Shown here: piece by piece, positions 20,289 through 33,588 of the stretch
Layout: each line of letters starts with the position of its first letter
How positions within the stretch are numbered: position 1 is the first letter of the stretch
Assembly: GCF_008831285.2 (NCBI RefSeq)
Contig: NC_045148.1
Span: 1,488,001 to 1,552,000 of the forward strand
DNA: 64,000 nt
From: Nymphaea colorata
Lineage: Eukaryota; Streptophyta; Magnoliopsida; Nymphaeales; Nymphaeaceae
Direction of reading: 5' to 3'
Notes under the pieces: generated by a model
Told to the model about the DNA's origin: nothing
The model's database searches: none
The model's input: the letters and a program-made list of their open reading frames with translations, nothing else
Made by a program: the position numbers and the translations under genes

Positions 20289-23200
20289 AATCCAAACCAT
20301 TTGGAAACTACTTCATATCCTGACATTCCCTTTGGAAGGCAAAGAGCATTTAGTGGAATGTCCTTTGAAATATTAATAGAAGAAGCAGGGAATGACTGTT
20401 TGCTGCATTAATGTGCCATTTATATTCTTCTAATTGAAAGAAGATGGTCAGAACCGTTGAATTTCTTTTACTTTAATTGTTCTCTTATTTTAATCTACAG
20501 ACTCTTTTTTATATTTTAATTCATCATCGACATTGGTTGATAAACGAAGCAACCATGGTTGATAAACGATATTGGTAAGAATATTTGACCCTGTAGAACC
20601 ATGTGCTCTACTTGCATGGGAGCAAACGTCTCATTATTTAACAATCTTGGGAACCCTAAATCGTGTACTTAATGATTGCTTGCTGCTGCGACAGCAATAT
20701 AAAAAGCTCGTTTGACTCATCCCAGTTTGAGGACGGTGAATGTCTTGGATACGAGAGAGGTTGGTCAAGAGATAAAATGTCCTTGGATTTAGTTTTCTTT
20801 AAAAAGCCGAAGTACTATGTATATATATATAGGACCGGTCATGCCATTTTCTTTGGTGCGGTTTGTAAGTGCCTAAACGGATATGGATATGGATCTGGAC
20901 AGGTGAATTAAGACCCTTGGTTTGTTAGATTGGAATACTAAAGTGGTAGATTTTCGGATCCAGTTTCGTTTACCTGAACCGATATCCGAATTTGGTTTCC
21001 CATGAAAGCTTGGTGGGCGTCATCCGACCCGCATGATGCGGGTCCAGATCCGACGCGTGGGCACTTGAAAAGAGTCAAAAGACCATGCAGCCCTGGAGCA
21101 TATGGTTGACGGAAAACCTGCTTCCCGGTTTCCGTTTCTCGCTTCTCACCGCTTCCACGAATCTCACCTGCCGTCCACGCTAGTGCAATGCCGCTTCGCT
21201 TGTCGCATCCCGAATCCCCGAGACCCGTTCGTTTCCTTGGTAACTGCGGCGTGGGGAGACGGTAACGCTCGGTCGGAGGCTACCGATGTGCATGGGGATG
21301 GGGATGCCATTTCTTTCATTCCTCTGGACAATTGTGTCATTTTACAAATGACCGTACATACCGTTCGGGCAGGTTTTAGCGGTTAGACGACCTTATCTGG
21401 CCGCTGACTACGGTCAACGAAATACGTATTTTTATTGATATACGTATAATGTACCGTATATCCGTATGCGCTCTCACCGGCGTGTTTGAGGGGGGAAGGC
21501 AGCAAGAAATGAGCTGGCGCAAAAGATCCCGGCCGTCCATCTTGCCACGTGTAGACATCATGGCGCGAATCCAGGAGCCGAGACCTTGCCTTATTTCCTA
21601 ATATACCCCTAATTTTTTTTGAAAACGTTTTTCGTGCCCCTTTTTCGATTTAGAGGACGATTCCATTTCCGGCCTCACAGACCCCCGAGGGCATGGTCGT
21701 CGCCGGCGGGTGGAGTATGGGCCGGATCTGATCAGATATTTTATCCGGATCCGTTTCTGCACAGAATAGGACCGCACCTCATAATGGCTCATGGCCCAGC
21801 CTGTTAGCCATCAGCTCCAGTCAAGGTTTGACATGTTCTTAAAGAACTATTAATTGGAATTAAGAAGTTTGTCTAAATATGGTTGAACACATTCTTTTGA
21901 AGAACTCCCTAGAAATTATGATAAAAAAAGATAAAGAAATGTTTTCCCTAGGGAATTATTATCCAAACTAGTAAGTTGGACCATAGTTGGTGTGCCAAAA
22001 ATGGCTGAGAAATGCACAATCAACCCTTATAAAGAACTACATGTAAGAATCATATGCGTGGTTATTTTGAAAAATGATATTAAATAAGTACAGGTCGTCA
22101 AATTGAGAGAAAGCAATTTGAAGTGAGAAAAATAAAAGGCGAAAAGGTTAAGTTTTGGGAAAAAAATAAATGTAGCTTTTGTAGTCTACTTAGGTCTCGA
22201 AGCAACCCTAAATTTTAACGACAAGGAAAAAAGAGAAGGAGCTTCGTCGTATGTATCGACCCCACGCTTAAGTTTGATTTTATTTCATTTGACTACATTG
22301 AGCACAAATTAATTGCTTCCCTTAGCACAACAAGACTAGTTCAACATTGGTAGGTTACTTTATTGGATCTGGATTTGGATCTACTTCTAATAGTCCGGGC
22401 CAGATGCAACCCCAAAGATGGGGATGGCGTCGTAGTTATTTTCTCGAAATCAAAGGGTGAGAATGCGAGGACCAAGTAAAACATGGTGTGTGTAGATTTC
22501 TTCCAATCCGTGTTCCTCTTCGTTGGCCTCGTTAGCAGACTCGGTCCTCCACCAATTTAGTGACAAAATTACTGAATAACCCTCATCCTGAGATCGTCTG
22601 ACGAGTGCTTTAGGAAATTTACATGTTGGTGCTTCTTCTATGTAAATTTCTTCTTAGGTGCACAAACTTTTCGGTATATAAGAATAGAGGGGCGTCTAAG
22701 TTATTCTTTGAAGAAAAGAAAAATGCACACTGAGAGCCAATCTTTTCGCTCTAACTTCATAACTGGCTATAATTTCCTGGCATAGGTCAAGTATAGGATG
22801 TTCTTAATCTTAATTTATTTTAAATGTCATTGAATTTAACCCTTCAAATATTCTTAGCAAGAAAAAGGCATCGAGCCAATGCTATCTATAGAGTTGATTA
22901 TTTCGGCGTTCTACTTACGACGGTTGAATATCCCAACCACTTGTCGCTCACTACATACCAGTTTCTTACTCATAATATGAAGTATTATTTAATTATCGCA
23001 AGTGAAATGCCTTAACACACACATATTACCTTCATAACATCCATGGCGACGTCACAACTGTTGCAATTATATTGCATTACTTTCAAACCAGTATGTCCCA
23101 AAAATTAAAATATTTCATTTACCTTTTGGATCTGTTGACTCTGAAGCCATTTGATGTCATTTCCCAAGAATATTTAGCGTGTTTTTTTTAGGAAGTAAAT

Positions 23201-24109
23201 AACTTGCCCATTCTTAGGGTCCATCGACAAGGGTCACATTTCACAATCTATCCCCTTTATAATTAAGTTGTCCATGCAGATATGAAAACTAAATAGTTTT
23301 GGATCTGACCCGATTTTCTTTTTTACCTTGCAATCCAATCTTGACCAGACAGAATTCATACGACTTCTTTGTTCAAGTGCATGCATGCACACAGCAAGGA
23401 GGGTCCACTAGTGATGCTGACCTCAATCCATACATCACATCAGTAGGATCCAGATCCAATAGACGTAGAAGTAGGGACCCAGTTGGACAAGACCTGTATT
23501 TATTACGTCTGATCCCACCAGTAGGACCCGGACCTTGACCCAGTGCACCACAAACATGGATCCAACTGCTATTCTGGATCTAGATCCCGGACTCGAAACG
23601 TCATGCCAGTCGGATCCAGGCAGCCTCCCAAAGCGAGCATCCCATCCTAAGAATCTATCACGATATTTTGAAAAAAGCAGATATAATGTGACTTGAAACG
23701 ATATTTTAAAGATATAAAATGGCAAATTACAAGTTTATAATGGTTTTGAAACAATTACTTTCTTACTTCATCATCCACATGACCAAAATAATTGGGGAGG
23801 ACGTATACGATATTTTCAGGAAAAGAAATTTATCGTCGAACGTCGAAGGGGGGAACGCTTTGGTTATTTTGGCGGTTACTGAGGGTGAATGGAGGAAGAG
23901 GGGACCTGGATGTAATTCTGGTTACAACAGAAGGGTGTTTACGTCGTCCCGGAAGAACACGGTCGTCATTTTGGGGAAAAACAGAGGCTTTTTAGTAAAT
24001 GGAAGCCCTAATTTCCATTTATTCATAAAATAATTGCATGTTTTACTGAGTCACAAGGTACACTTTCCCTCGTATAAAATCGGGCAAAAGTGGCCGATGA
24101 GTGAACTCA

Positions 24110-25014
24110 CAGCGGAAGCAAACCCATAGGGAGAGAGAGGGGGAGAAGGAGGGAGAGAGAAGGATCGATCAGCCATGGCCGAAGATTAATGATATGTAAG
24201 CCAGGTGCCTCTTGGAAACTCCGCTGTCCTTGAGCTTTCTCTGTGTATCTGTTTCTTCTTACTTGCTCATGGGGTGGGTCTCTGAGCGTCTTCATTTCTT
24301 CTCAATCGCTAGTTTGAGGCGATCGATATAGCCCTAACCGGATCTCGTTCGGCTTCGTTCCTTTTGAGCATAGACCGCTCATGAGCACGGATTATCTGTT
24401 TCTTTCTACTTGAAATCTATTTACGGAACATTTCGGGGTGCGGCTAAATCTGGGTTTTTTTTTTGTTTTTGTTTCCTCGGTTTCCCCCATTTTTTCTCTC
24501 TTTTTTTTTTTTGAGCGGTTACTGTGCGGGTCATCTAGAGGTGGTTTGTGGTGATTCTAGGGTTTAGGATCGGAGATTCAGAGGGGATTCGAGCCTGAGG
24601 GTGAAATTAGGGTTTTGGATTGAGTTTGGGTATTTACTGTTCTTTCCTTGTTGTATCTTCCTTGTAGGGTTACCAGAGTCAATTACGTTCTTTATATGCT
24701 TTTTTTTCGCAGATTTTATTAACTAGGGTGAATAGGGGGAGAATTTAGGTTTCTTATGTTTGTCTTATTGTCTGTATTTGGCAGGCCTGAGGGTGAGTTT
24801 GTGTCTCGGAAGGCTCTCTGTTGTTGCATAAAAGCCTCTGCTTTTTCATATATTCGTTTAATCGAGCTCTATCAAAAAACGAGTTTTTGACCCATCCGTC
24901 TTTTAATTCTTTCTTATTTTTCCTTGCAGTCCAGAGCCGTGATTTCTTCCGTGTAAGGGCTGTTTCTTATGCTTGTTGTCTGCGTGGAATGTTGACTAGC
25001 TGTCTCTAGTGAGA
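24110..25014 (+). promoter_or_regulatory. 5' leader of the ROH1-like gene, with leader intron and tiny uORF
   Basis: A GA-rich stretch (24128-24162) is followed by an ATG at 24175 that opens a four-codon frame ending in TAA (24187-24189). A good donor (GTAAG) starts at 24196. A matching acceptor (TTCCTTGCAG) ends at 24929, giving a leader intron of about 730 bases that is T-rich as plant introns are. The main ATG at 25015 follows 85 bases later. A second possible acceptor lies near 24784. The transcription start is not visible, and the uORF could lower translation. Confidence 0.55.
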
Positions 25015-26184
25015 ATGCCTGCTACAGATTACCAGGGTACTTCTGTGCCTTTTGGGTCATTAGGACGTACAATTCTAAGTCTGAGACGTGAACAGGTTCA
25101 TTCAATGGAGGGGAGTTCTGAATCTGGGTCTGCACAAGAGCAGAGGCTTGAGGCCTTCCAGCGGATGGTCACTGAGAACTTCAACCAACTTGCTTCCTGT
25201 AATCCGGATGAGCTTCTTTCATTGTCTTGGATTCGCCGCCTTCTGGATGCATTCCTCGCCTGTCAGGAAGAGTTTAGGCTAATCCTTATGAATCACAGGT
25301 TCCAGTTTGCAAAACCTCCTCTTGATCGTCAAACAGCTGAATTTTTTGAGCGCAGCGTCAAGGCTCTTGATCTCTGTAATGCTATTCGCGATGGGATTGA
25401 GCAGGTCCGACAATGGCGCAAGCAGCTTGAAATTGTACTGTCTGCATTGGATGCACGCCATCGTACTCTTGGGGAGGGACAGTTCCGTAGGGCAAGGAAA
25501 GCCCTTAGCGATCTGGCTGTTGGAATGCTTGAGGAAAAGGAGTCTGGATCATTTCTGGCCCAGAGAAATAGGTCTTTCGGACGGAATTCCACCAAGGAAC
25601 GAACGGTGGGTCATTTCCGGTCCCTTTCATGGAGTGTATCCCGCTCTTGGTCAGCTGCCCGCCAGCTTCAGGCTATTGGGAACAACCTGAACCCACCACG
25701 GAGCAATGATATATTAGCAACTGGTGGTCTTTCTGTTCTTGTATACACCATGAATACAATTCTTCTCTTTGTCATGTGGGCCCTGGTTGCAGCAATTCCT
25801 TGTCAGGATCGGGGCATTCAGATACATTTCTCAGTTCCACGACATTTTTCGTGGGCATCTTCTGTTCTCCCTCTGCATGAGAAAATAATGGAGGAAGCAA
25901 AGAAGAGGGACCGAAAAAATTCTTGTGGGCTTCTTAAGGAAATACACCAGATCGAGAAATGTGCCCGTCAAATAACAGAGTTGGCAGACTCCGTCCACTT
26001 CCCGTTGCCGGAGGCCAAACAGAAGGAAGTTAGGCAAGGAGTTGACGACTTAGCTCATGTGTGTGAAACATTGAGAGATGGGCTTGACCCATTCGAGCGC
26101 CAGATTAGGGATGTCTTCCACAGAATTGTCAATAGCCGAACTGAAGGTCTCGATTGTTTGGGGAGACCACACAGTTCTGAGTAG
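25015..26184 (+). CDS. ROH1-like protein (DUF793 family)
   Basis: This intronless frame of 389 residues starts MPATDYQG, the typical start of the plant ROH1/DUF793 family. The family resembles BYPASS1, and Arabidopsis ROH1 binds the exocyst subunit EXO70, so a role in secretion is likely. A conserved helical N-terminal half ([13 protein letters not shown], then [11 protein letters not shown]) is followed by a basic Ser/Arg-rich segment (about 178-220). A hydrophobic stretch (about 233-262) could be membrane-associated. A helical C-terminal half (to [25 protein letters not shown]) completes the protein. Length and organisation match complete family members. I chose the ATG at 25015 because the two codons before it lack an ATG. 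The shadow ORFs in other frames are ignored. Function is inferred from the family only. Confidence 0.92.
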   Translation: MPATDYQGTSVPFGSLGRTILSLRREQVHSMEGSSESGSAQEQRLEAFQRMVTENFNQLASCNPDELLSLSWIRRLLDAFLACQEEFRLILMNHRFQFAKPPLDRQTAEFFERSVKALDLCNAIRDGIEQVRQWRKQLEIVLSALDARHRTLGEGQFRRARKALSDLAVGMLEEKESGSFLAQRNRSFGRNSTKERTVGHFRSLSWSVSRSWSAARQLQAIGNNLNPPRSNDILATGGLSVLVYTMNTILLFVMWALVAAIPCQDRGIQIHFSVPRHFSWASSVLPLHEKIMEEAKKRDRKNSCGLLKEIHQIEKCARQITELADSVHFPLPEAKQKEVRQGVDDLAHVCETLRDGLDPFERQIRDVFHRIVNSRTEGLDCLGRPHSSE

Positions 26185-28619
26185 CATGCTGTGCCAGATG
26201 GATGGCTATCCTGATGTAAATTTTTTGCAATTGATATTGTTTTTCTTTTTTTCTTTTTCTGAGCATTTGGCTTTCAGGATGTGATTTTATTGTTTTAATG
26301 GAAGGAAAGATATAGATATACTCCGTTCCCCTGCTCACCAAGAATAAGATGTTCTTGTGATATGATAGGAAGCAGGTTGCACCTTCTGTATCTACTATGT
26401 ATTTTGTACAAAAAAGTATTGTTATCACCTTGTCATTAGTGCTATATCTTGGCTCCTGTCTTCATTGTATTATTTCTCACAATGTTTTAAATACTTAATT
26501 CCTTAACTTTTAGTGTGTCCATCAGGTTTCATTCAATTTACTATCCCTCTCGCTTCTTTTCACGCTTGAGAACATGTAATGTGAGTGTGTTGTCCCTTTT
26601 GTTTGCTTTTCGCTATATCCATCATGCTCTTGTGGATATTTCTAGGGCGATGGTGGAGGTTGAATGTAAAGGGTGATAAGATCCATGATTTTCACGTGGT
26701 GGCTGCCAATATGTAGCCTTCTTCTGTATGTGTCATTTTCGTAACCATGAGTGCTTAATCCTTATGAGTCTGCAGCAACATACTTCTGCCCGTCTCAAGA
26801 GCAAAGATATATAATTGCATTGCTCAGCTTTATGCTTTATCAGGGCAACAGTTTGTATGAATGCTAGTGTTTGAGTTGTTTGGAATCATTCTTGTGGTTG
26901 TGATGTTCTTATTTTGATTACCTAACTGATTCTTATGATTAGTCTCTGTAGTCTGGGTCTTGAGGGGAAATCTTTAGGCTTAATGGACTGAGACAAAAGA
27001 GGATTGTACCTGACAATTCTGAAAGTCGCTTGGTTTTCTTTTATTTCCTTTTTCTTTTCTTCTTTTTTTTGGGTTTTTTTTTTTAATATTTGGTGTTACA
27101 GAAGGCTATTTGGCACTCTTACGGCTTTTGTTTTAGGAATGGCTTAAGATATTACATTTGTATGTTCATTTCTCATTGTTGTTCATGGGCCTAACTAAAC
27201 CTGTGAAAATCACTTATAGTAGGTCGATCTCTTCTGTTGACAATGCAGAGGATGGAGTCCACCAGGAATTATGAATCTCAAACGTGAGTCTGATCCATTT
27301 TGTTCTAGGTCCATGCTTGAAATGCGCCTTGGATACGAATTAGTGCTTGGACATTTATCTTATCTATAGAAAACGGAGGCCAACTTTGGAGTTGATTCAA
27401 TAGCCAAGAAGTGATTTATTTACTTATGAAGGCTGGAAGCTTGGGATGGTCCTAGTTATATAAGCTCTGTTTCTTAGATGGCTCATCTGATTCCTTTTTG
27501 TTCTCTTTTCCATTTGCTGATATTTTAGATTTCCAGTGTGGTTAAAGAAATCCACGTTCTTATCAATTTTGTCTGCTATCTTTTTTCTGAGAGAGGAAAT
27601 TATCGAAGTTCTGCTGCCCTACCATTGTTTTCTGTTCATTGGCAGGTCGGTTGATTTGGAAGTAATGTGGGTGGGTGGCACATATGATAAGAGGAAACAT
27701 AATTGATGCGAAGTTTATGTGACGTTTTTGTTGCTCCGTTGCCAGTTTCTCTTATAGTTTATCTTTATGCTTTTGTCTAGTTGGGACAAGCAAGTTTTCA
27801 AATTTCCATTGGATAAACATCATTAGGCGGTGAAACTGGATCCCTTTTCATCCCAAAAGAGTAAAAGTATCCTCACCACTCTGGGAATGGTTTGTATTGC
27901 TTATTTAGAAACCTATATAGCTCTGTGATATAGAAACTTCTATAGCCCTGTGATCTCTTGCGCTGTGATATGGTTTTTGCTGTATATTTCTAGCTATTTT
28001 TTTTCTTGAATCTCTGTGTCCGTTGGCTTCACAATGCCTGCGCCCCAACATCCTTACTGCGAGTGGAAAAAACAAATAATAAGTCATCATTTTGCGGAGT
28101 TTTTTTTCCTTCAGCACTTGTACTTTTGTCTTGCACTGGCCTGAGTATGCAGGTAAAATTTGTTGTTGGCACCTGTGTGCTAACAACAAAAGTAGCATCT
28201 GATAAGTTTTTTTGACTGCCGGAGACAAGGGTGCACTGCACATGAGATGAAGATTTATTGATGCGCAGAATGCATAGGTATTCTTGTTTTAGTTGGGTGG
28301 GGTTGGGTAGGGTAGGTTGGTACCGCGGGGTTTTGTGCTAGTGGAGTAAGTTAACACTTTTTTGTTTCAATGTCTTGGAGAAGTTCTTGCATCAGTACCT
28401 GCGACAAAGTGGGTACCTTTTCGAGGATCTGCTTTAGAGAAGGCAATAAAGAAATATGTGCTTCTGAAATTATTTTAGAACCAAAATACAACTTGTAATA
28501 AAGGCCATAGAGAACTTTTAATGGGAGACGAGTTTCATCGAAGTTGTTACTCTTGAGAATTGAAGTGTTGTTTGGGGAAAATTTTCCCTTAGCAAGGAGT
28601 TTTCAGCCACCATTGTTTA

Positions 28620-29216
28620 GGGTGGGCGTTTGTTTGCCTGGTGAAGTACTGTAGAGAAGGGGAAATGGTACGAACTTTCCTTCCTCCACCAAACACCGAA
28701 AACTTTACTCAAGGAAACCGAGGGTTTTTGGTTGAAACTTACCACGGTAAATAGTCAGACCCCCCGTGGTAAACTTTACCTGCGCGTCCCTTTGTTGTGC
28801 ATCGAAAATCCCTGCGCAAAGAAGCTGCGTCTCCATCTTCCATCCCTCTCTTTCTGACGCCATTGCAGCCTCTTGCAGAGCTCATCAAGCGGCACCAGTC
28901 GTTGCAGTGCTGCTTTCATTTGTTTCTAATGTCCTCTGTTTATTTATTAGATTGGCAACACCTTCTTCTCCTGCTTGCTTGATAATTTTATTACGTTATG
29001 TTTCTTTGTTGTAAACAGTTCTTTAACTGTTTTTCTCTCATTTTCCCTCTTTTAACAATCAACACCAATACATTTCACCAGGTGAAATTCCACTTGTTTG
29101 TCAGACGTGCCTGATTTCCAGGTGAGGTGAAATTTCACCTGTTCCAACCTTTACCAGGGGAACTTTCCCATGGTGAAATTCCACCTCCAAACCAGGGGAA
29201 ATAAACAAACGCCTCC
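28620..29216. mobile_element. Tourist-like (PIF/Harbinger) MITE, 597 bp
   Basis: The left end GGGTGGGCGTTTGTTTGCC is mirrored by GGAGGCGTTTGTTTATTTCC, the reverse complement of the right end. A TTA lies directly outside each end (28617-28619 and 29217-29219), the usual PIF/Harbinger target site. Near both ends there are several GGTGAAATTCCACC-like palindromes that could form hairpins. No transposase is present; the small ORFs inside are unlike proteins. Confidence 0.75.
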
Positions 29217-30296
29217 TTAGGAAAAGATTATATATCAAGGTTCGAACCTGTCATGTTTCACCAAATGTCAGAAAACTTCAAAAAATAAATCGAAACGCAC
29301 GACCTCACATAAGAAGCAAACATGAGTGAAGGGAATTAACGCAAGGAAAAAAGTATAAGCAAAAATGTTCAATGTGTAACCATCAGAGGGCATATAATAG
29401 GAAGATTGTGCCGTTGATATACACGTTTCAAGTGCATTGTTTGATTTAAAAGGGAAGTATTAATCAAAATTTGTTTCATGACTAACGAAATTTAAATGAC
29501 CTACTTACATGACGAGCAATTATAAATAGTTTTCACAAAAGATAATACTAAATCTTTAATGAACGCAAGAGATTATGGAATTTTATTTCAAACACAAACT
29601 TAATAAGATGATCAGCTTTTGTCGATTTTTCAACAATACATTTTTTGTAACCACAACCATTATGCTAATCATGTAACCTTATGATAAATAGGAATACAAA
29701 CGGCTATATATAGATGTCTGGATACGAACTTTTTGGAATATGCTGATTACACAACTTAATATACTCATTGGCCACGACTAAGGGAGATCACGTGAACTAA
29801 AAGCGTGGGGTTAGAACAGTTGGGGAGAGGAACAACAATACACACGGGCGAGTGCTCTGGCCTGCTACCCGTTCAATCCTGGGCCATGGGCTTGGTCCAA
29901 AGCCAACATAGATTTTGAAATTTTGGAGATTCGGTTAAGAATTTAAACATTATCCTAGACTTTTTCCATTTCCAAAGTCTGAATTCGAATCCAAATATGT
30001 GAGTATCGGAAAAAATCAGATGCAGTAAAGGGTTTGATGTTTGGAATTTGATCAATTGACATCCCTATGACCTGCAGCTTTGGATTCTCGTCTCCGTGAA
30101 AAGGGACGAAACCCTTTTTATGCCTCTTGTCTGGTTGAATTGCAACCAGCAAAAACTTTATTTTCGAGTAAGGCAGAAGTATGACTTGTGTTAGTCCCAA
30201 TCAAAAATTCTTTGTCCATTCTTGCCAACTAATTTCATGTTCAACTCTTTTTTAGACGTCGTTTGATAAGAAAAGGAGTTGTCTTTGATGCAGCGC

Positions 30297-30590
30297 TTAA
30301 GCTTGGGCCCCGACCTGGGCTGCCGGCAGGTATCTGGTACCCGGCCAAACCTAGGCCAGAAAAAAAGGGCACCGAGCCGGCGTGATCAACTATCTGGTCG
30401 GCTCAGGTGGGCATGATAATATTTTTTAATATATAATTTATTAATATATATATAATTATAATATTTTATTATAATTAATTATATTTATATATTTTTTTAT
30501 ATTAAAAATATATTTTTTAATTTAATCAGCTTGGGCCCATTTTTCGGGTGTCGGGCCGGCCCAATGCCCCATAGCAGGGCTAGAGCAAAA
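30297..30590. repeat. GC-flanked AT-rich repeat block, unclassified
   Basis: Flanks rich in GGGCC and GCCGG words (30300-30410 and 30528-30575) surround a core made almost only of A and T (30420-30520). The flanks share GCTTGGGCCC and CCGGC-type words. Such structures are common in dispersed plant repeats, but I could not define ends or a target duplication. Confidence 0.4.
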
Positions 30591-31547
30591 AAATTCTGGT
30601 TCAAAAGCATTAGTTACAAAATTTTGAATTTTTAAAAAGTCCTAATATGCAATTGAAAAATATTTGAAGTATCAATATGAATAAAAGAATTTTTTGTGCC
30701 ACTGTGCAATTACCACACAAGGCGACGCGTGCATTCGCCTTGCTTTGAGTAAATTCTTTCAGAAGAGTCAGATCCTTTAGTAAGGTAAAAATACTTTTAG
30801 AAAAATACTTATCTTGCTTATAATTATGTTTGTAATGTAAAAGTAGTTCCAGAAAAGTACTTATTTTTCTTATTCCTTTATTGTTGAAGGAGAGACCGGT
30901 TCTTATGCTTCTGTTTCTTTTACTTCTTTCAACGACCAAACATGAAAAGTATCGTATTGGCCAATTTAGCCAAATTTATCCCTCGTTGAGTGGCATCTAT
31001 ATTGTGCAAAAAAAGGAAAAAAGGAAAAATTAATTCAGAAACAGACACCAGACTTGCTTACAGCTTACTAATAGAACTTATTATCCCCCATTAGACGTAT
31101 AGGGTTCTAACTCTACACCCTAACAAAAGGAACAGAACGAAATTAAAAGCATTATGCATCACATGCCAACAAGCCAACAGTGTCAATGATGATGTACAAC
31201 ACCCATAACAATCAGAAGTAGCAATTATTTTGGCAATTACTGATGTGTCTAAGACTATGCATAATCAGAAATAACACTTTAGATACACAAAATTATTATA
31301 TATCTCCATCATTTCATGTTTGATGTTTTTTTTTTCAGCAATAAAGGCCTCCACCTACCCACTATTTTCGAGGGGTTTGGCATGACAAGATGTTAGGTGG
31401 TCAGTTTTTGTTTTGAATCCTTAAAGTGTCAATTCTTTGTGCTGCAAAATGAGTGACTAACAATACACAAATTGAAGCGCAACTTAGATGGCACCACCAG
31501 ACACCAAAAGCATGCTCTATGCCCTGAAAGATGAGGCGTTGAGTTAA

Positions 31548-31744
31548 GGCTGTTCATGAGCCAAGTTCGAGCCTAGCTGAGCCAGCTCGAACTCGGATTG
31601 AGTGGCATAAGCCACATCTTGAGTTCAAGTAGATGCCAAGTTGGCTAACTCGAGTTTGCCTCGAGTTTGGCTCTAACTTTACTGGTTTATTAAAGAGTAA
31701 GTTTTATCGAACTAGTTAGAGTTGGTTTAGTTGTTGAACAGCCC
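31548..31744. mobile_element. Short Tourist-like MITE with GGCTGTTCA ends
   Basis: The left end GGCTGTTCA is mirrored by TGAACAGCCC at the right end, with TAA outside both ends (31545-31547 and 31745-31747). The interior is rich in GAGCTCGA-type words. The element at 34337-34756 has closely similar ends and interior and belongs to the same broad family. Confidence 0.65.
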
Positions 31745-33494
31745 TAAGTTGGGTGGAGTCTTCGACCTTAACCAACCTTTCCTTTTTACCTTTCCTTTTT
31801 TATCTCACACACATGCGCTCACTCATAACCTGAATCATGATAAAATCAGTGATTTGGGATGATTTGAGGAAAATTTTCACTTTCTTTTTGGTATTTATGT
31901 GAACAGATGGTTCAATGTTTAAAAAACGACGCAATTTTCACTAAAACCATATCAAGTGAAAGCCTCCAAAGAGAGACGTAAAAGCACGATGACTCCCGCT
32001 GTCATATCATGATCATGATCATCAGAAACATGATGGCCGCTGACGATTCCTTGTATCCTGTATCCAGAGACCTTCATCACTGCCTGAACCCATGTTCCCT
32101 AAAGCAAAACATAGAAAACGATCACCACGAGAAGGATACAGCCGGAGGCCAATTATTCTTCGAATCTCAAAATCAACATGCGCGCCTTAATTGATGCGTC
32201 GAGAAGGTTTCTGTTTTCTTCTTTTTTCTTTTGGAAAACCGCCAGCAGAGGCCTGTCACCGTGCCCCTTCATGCAAATTATATCTGATAAGTTGTATTAA
32301 AAATCTAAGTTAAATTGTTTTCCAAAGCACCAATATTTAAACAACTTAATCCTAGAAAAGTATGAGAAACTAGAAAAGCAAAAAATCAAGGTCTGCCAAC
32401 CTGATTTGACGCCACTTATCTTAAATCAGAGGCACAGCCGGTACATTGTGATATATGAGGCTCATTTTTGCGAATTATTATCAAACGGATGGCACCAAAA
32501 TGCGAAGACTCCTAATGTTTCTTCACTTATCATCAATAATCATCATTCATTAATCACCAAAATGCACGAGTCACTAATATCCTGTTATTATTATGTCCAT
32601 CTTTAACGTTCTATCTTTTTACTGTCGTCTTCCTTCTCTCTCCCTCTCTCTCTTCTCCTTTTTTTGTGTATATATGCATTGAACGAGCTCCAACTTGGGG
32701 CCAATTTTGTTTTCTTCCAATAATAACTGATTACGCCCATATGCATTCTACCTTTTATCTAAACACTGCCAAAGTTCAGACTCAGCAGCAGCTCGAATCT
32801 TTGACCTCCTACCTTCAAATACGTCCAACCTGTTCAAGACGAAGACAAGATCTGGACCCTCAGACCTTTCAGATTTGGAAGTCTGGGCAATAGAAATGAA
32901 AGCTTGCCGCGGCCGCAGCAAGAAGATCGATTGTAAGAAACACTTACGTTTTTCATTATATTGGTATCTTCTATATTGAGATGATTAAAAAGTTACCTAG
33001 TAATTGCGAAGAAGGAAAATAAAAGCAAGCAGCACATAACCTTGAGTTGTTAGAAAGTTAATGTAAGCATCTCAGAATATGAGCATTCTGCATTCTTTTT
33101 GCAATCTATGTAACTTTTGAATGACTATTGTGTTGGTTTGCTGCTTGCACTTAATTTTTGGTTTTTGAGGACAGTAATGGATAAGTCGTTCTTGGGGGTA
33201 GCAGACCTGACTCCATCGGTTCAGCTTCCTGTATCTACAGCTACACCCTCGAGAAGCTAAAATCTCTACTAAGAAAGCTCCGTGCAATTAATCAGTGGAA
33301 AAGCTTCAATACAGGAGTAAGTGCAGCAAGGCACTGGAAAGGTGGCTATAGTGAGATTGGAACCCGTGACCTATACCTTGAACTCCTAGATTTGCTAATT
33401 AATGCATGCATGCCTCTGCTTTCGATCATCTAATCAATTTTTATTCCGGCCAACACTGCCATGATCATTATCTCTTATAATGACGGGACTCTTA

Positions 33495-33588
33495 GGGGTT
33501 GTTTGGCTACAGTAATGTTATGTTTTATGAATCTGCTTCAACATTTGAGGTAAATAGTAACATACTATTGCTGTTGTCAACCAGCCCC
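33495..33588. mobile_element. 94-bp MITE, relative of 17202-17360
   Basis: The left end GGGGTTGTTTGGCTACAG matches, in reverse complement, the right end (GGGGCTGGTTGACAACAG). The interior ATGTTTTATGAATCTGCTTC is nearly identical to the corresponding part of 17202-17360. It has no coding capacity. A target duplication is not clear. Confidence 0.6.

Larger units (their letters stand above)
15681..24109. other. Intergenic stretch without a recognised gene
   Basis: No ORF here looks like a conserved protein; those present are short and lie in AT-rich or repeated DNA. Contents I can name are a perfect 38-bp duplication, two inverted-repeat elements, a pair of dispersed copies, a three-copy 135-bp array and a TA tract, each listed separately. 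The part from about 20930 to 21810 is richer in GC than its surroundings and may be an unidentified insertion or a promoter-like island. The part 22200-24100 shows nothing I can name. Confidence 0.6.

Noticed and set aside
27905-28243. Minus-strand ORF of 112 residues
   Set aside because: It has no recognisable domain, an irregular composition and no splice or context support.
29780-29890. SINE candidate with a CGTTCAATCC B-box-like word
   Set aside because: The B-box-like word is good but I found no acceptable A box at the right distance.
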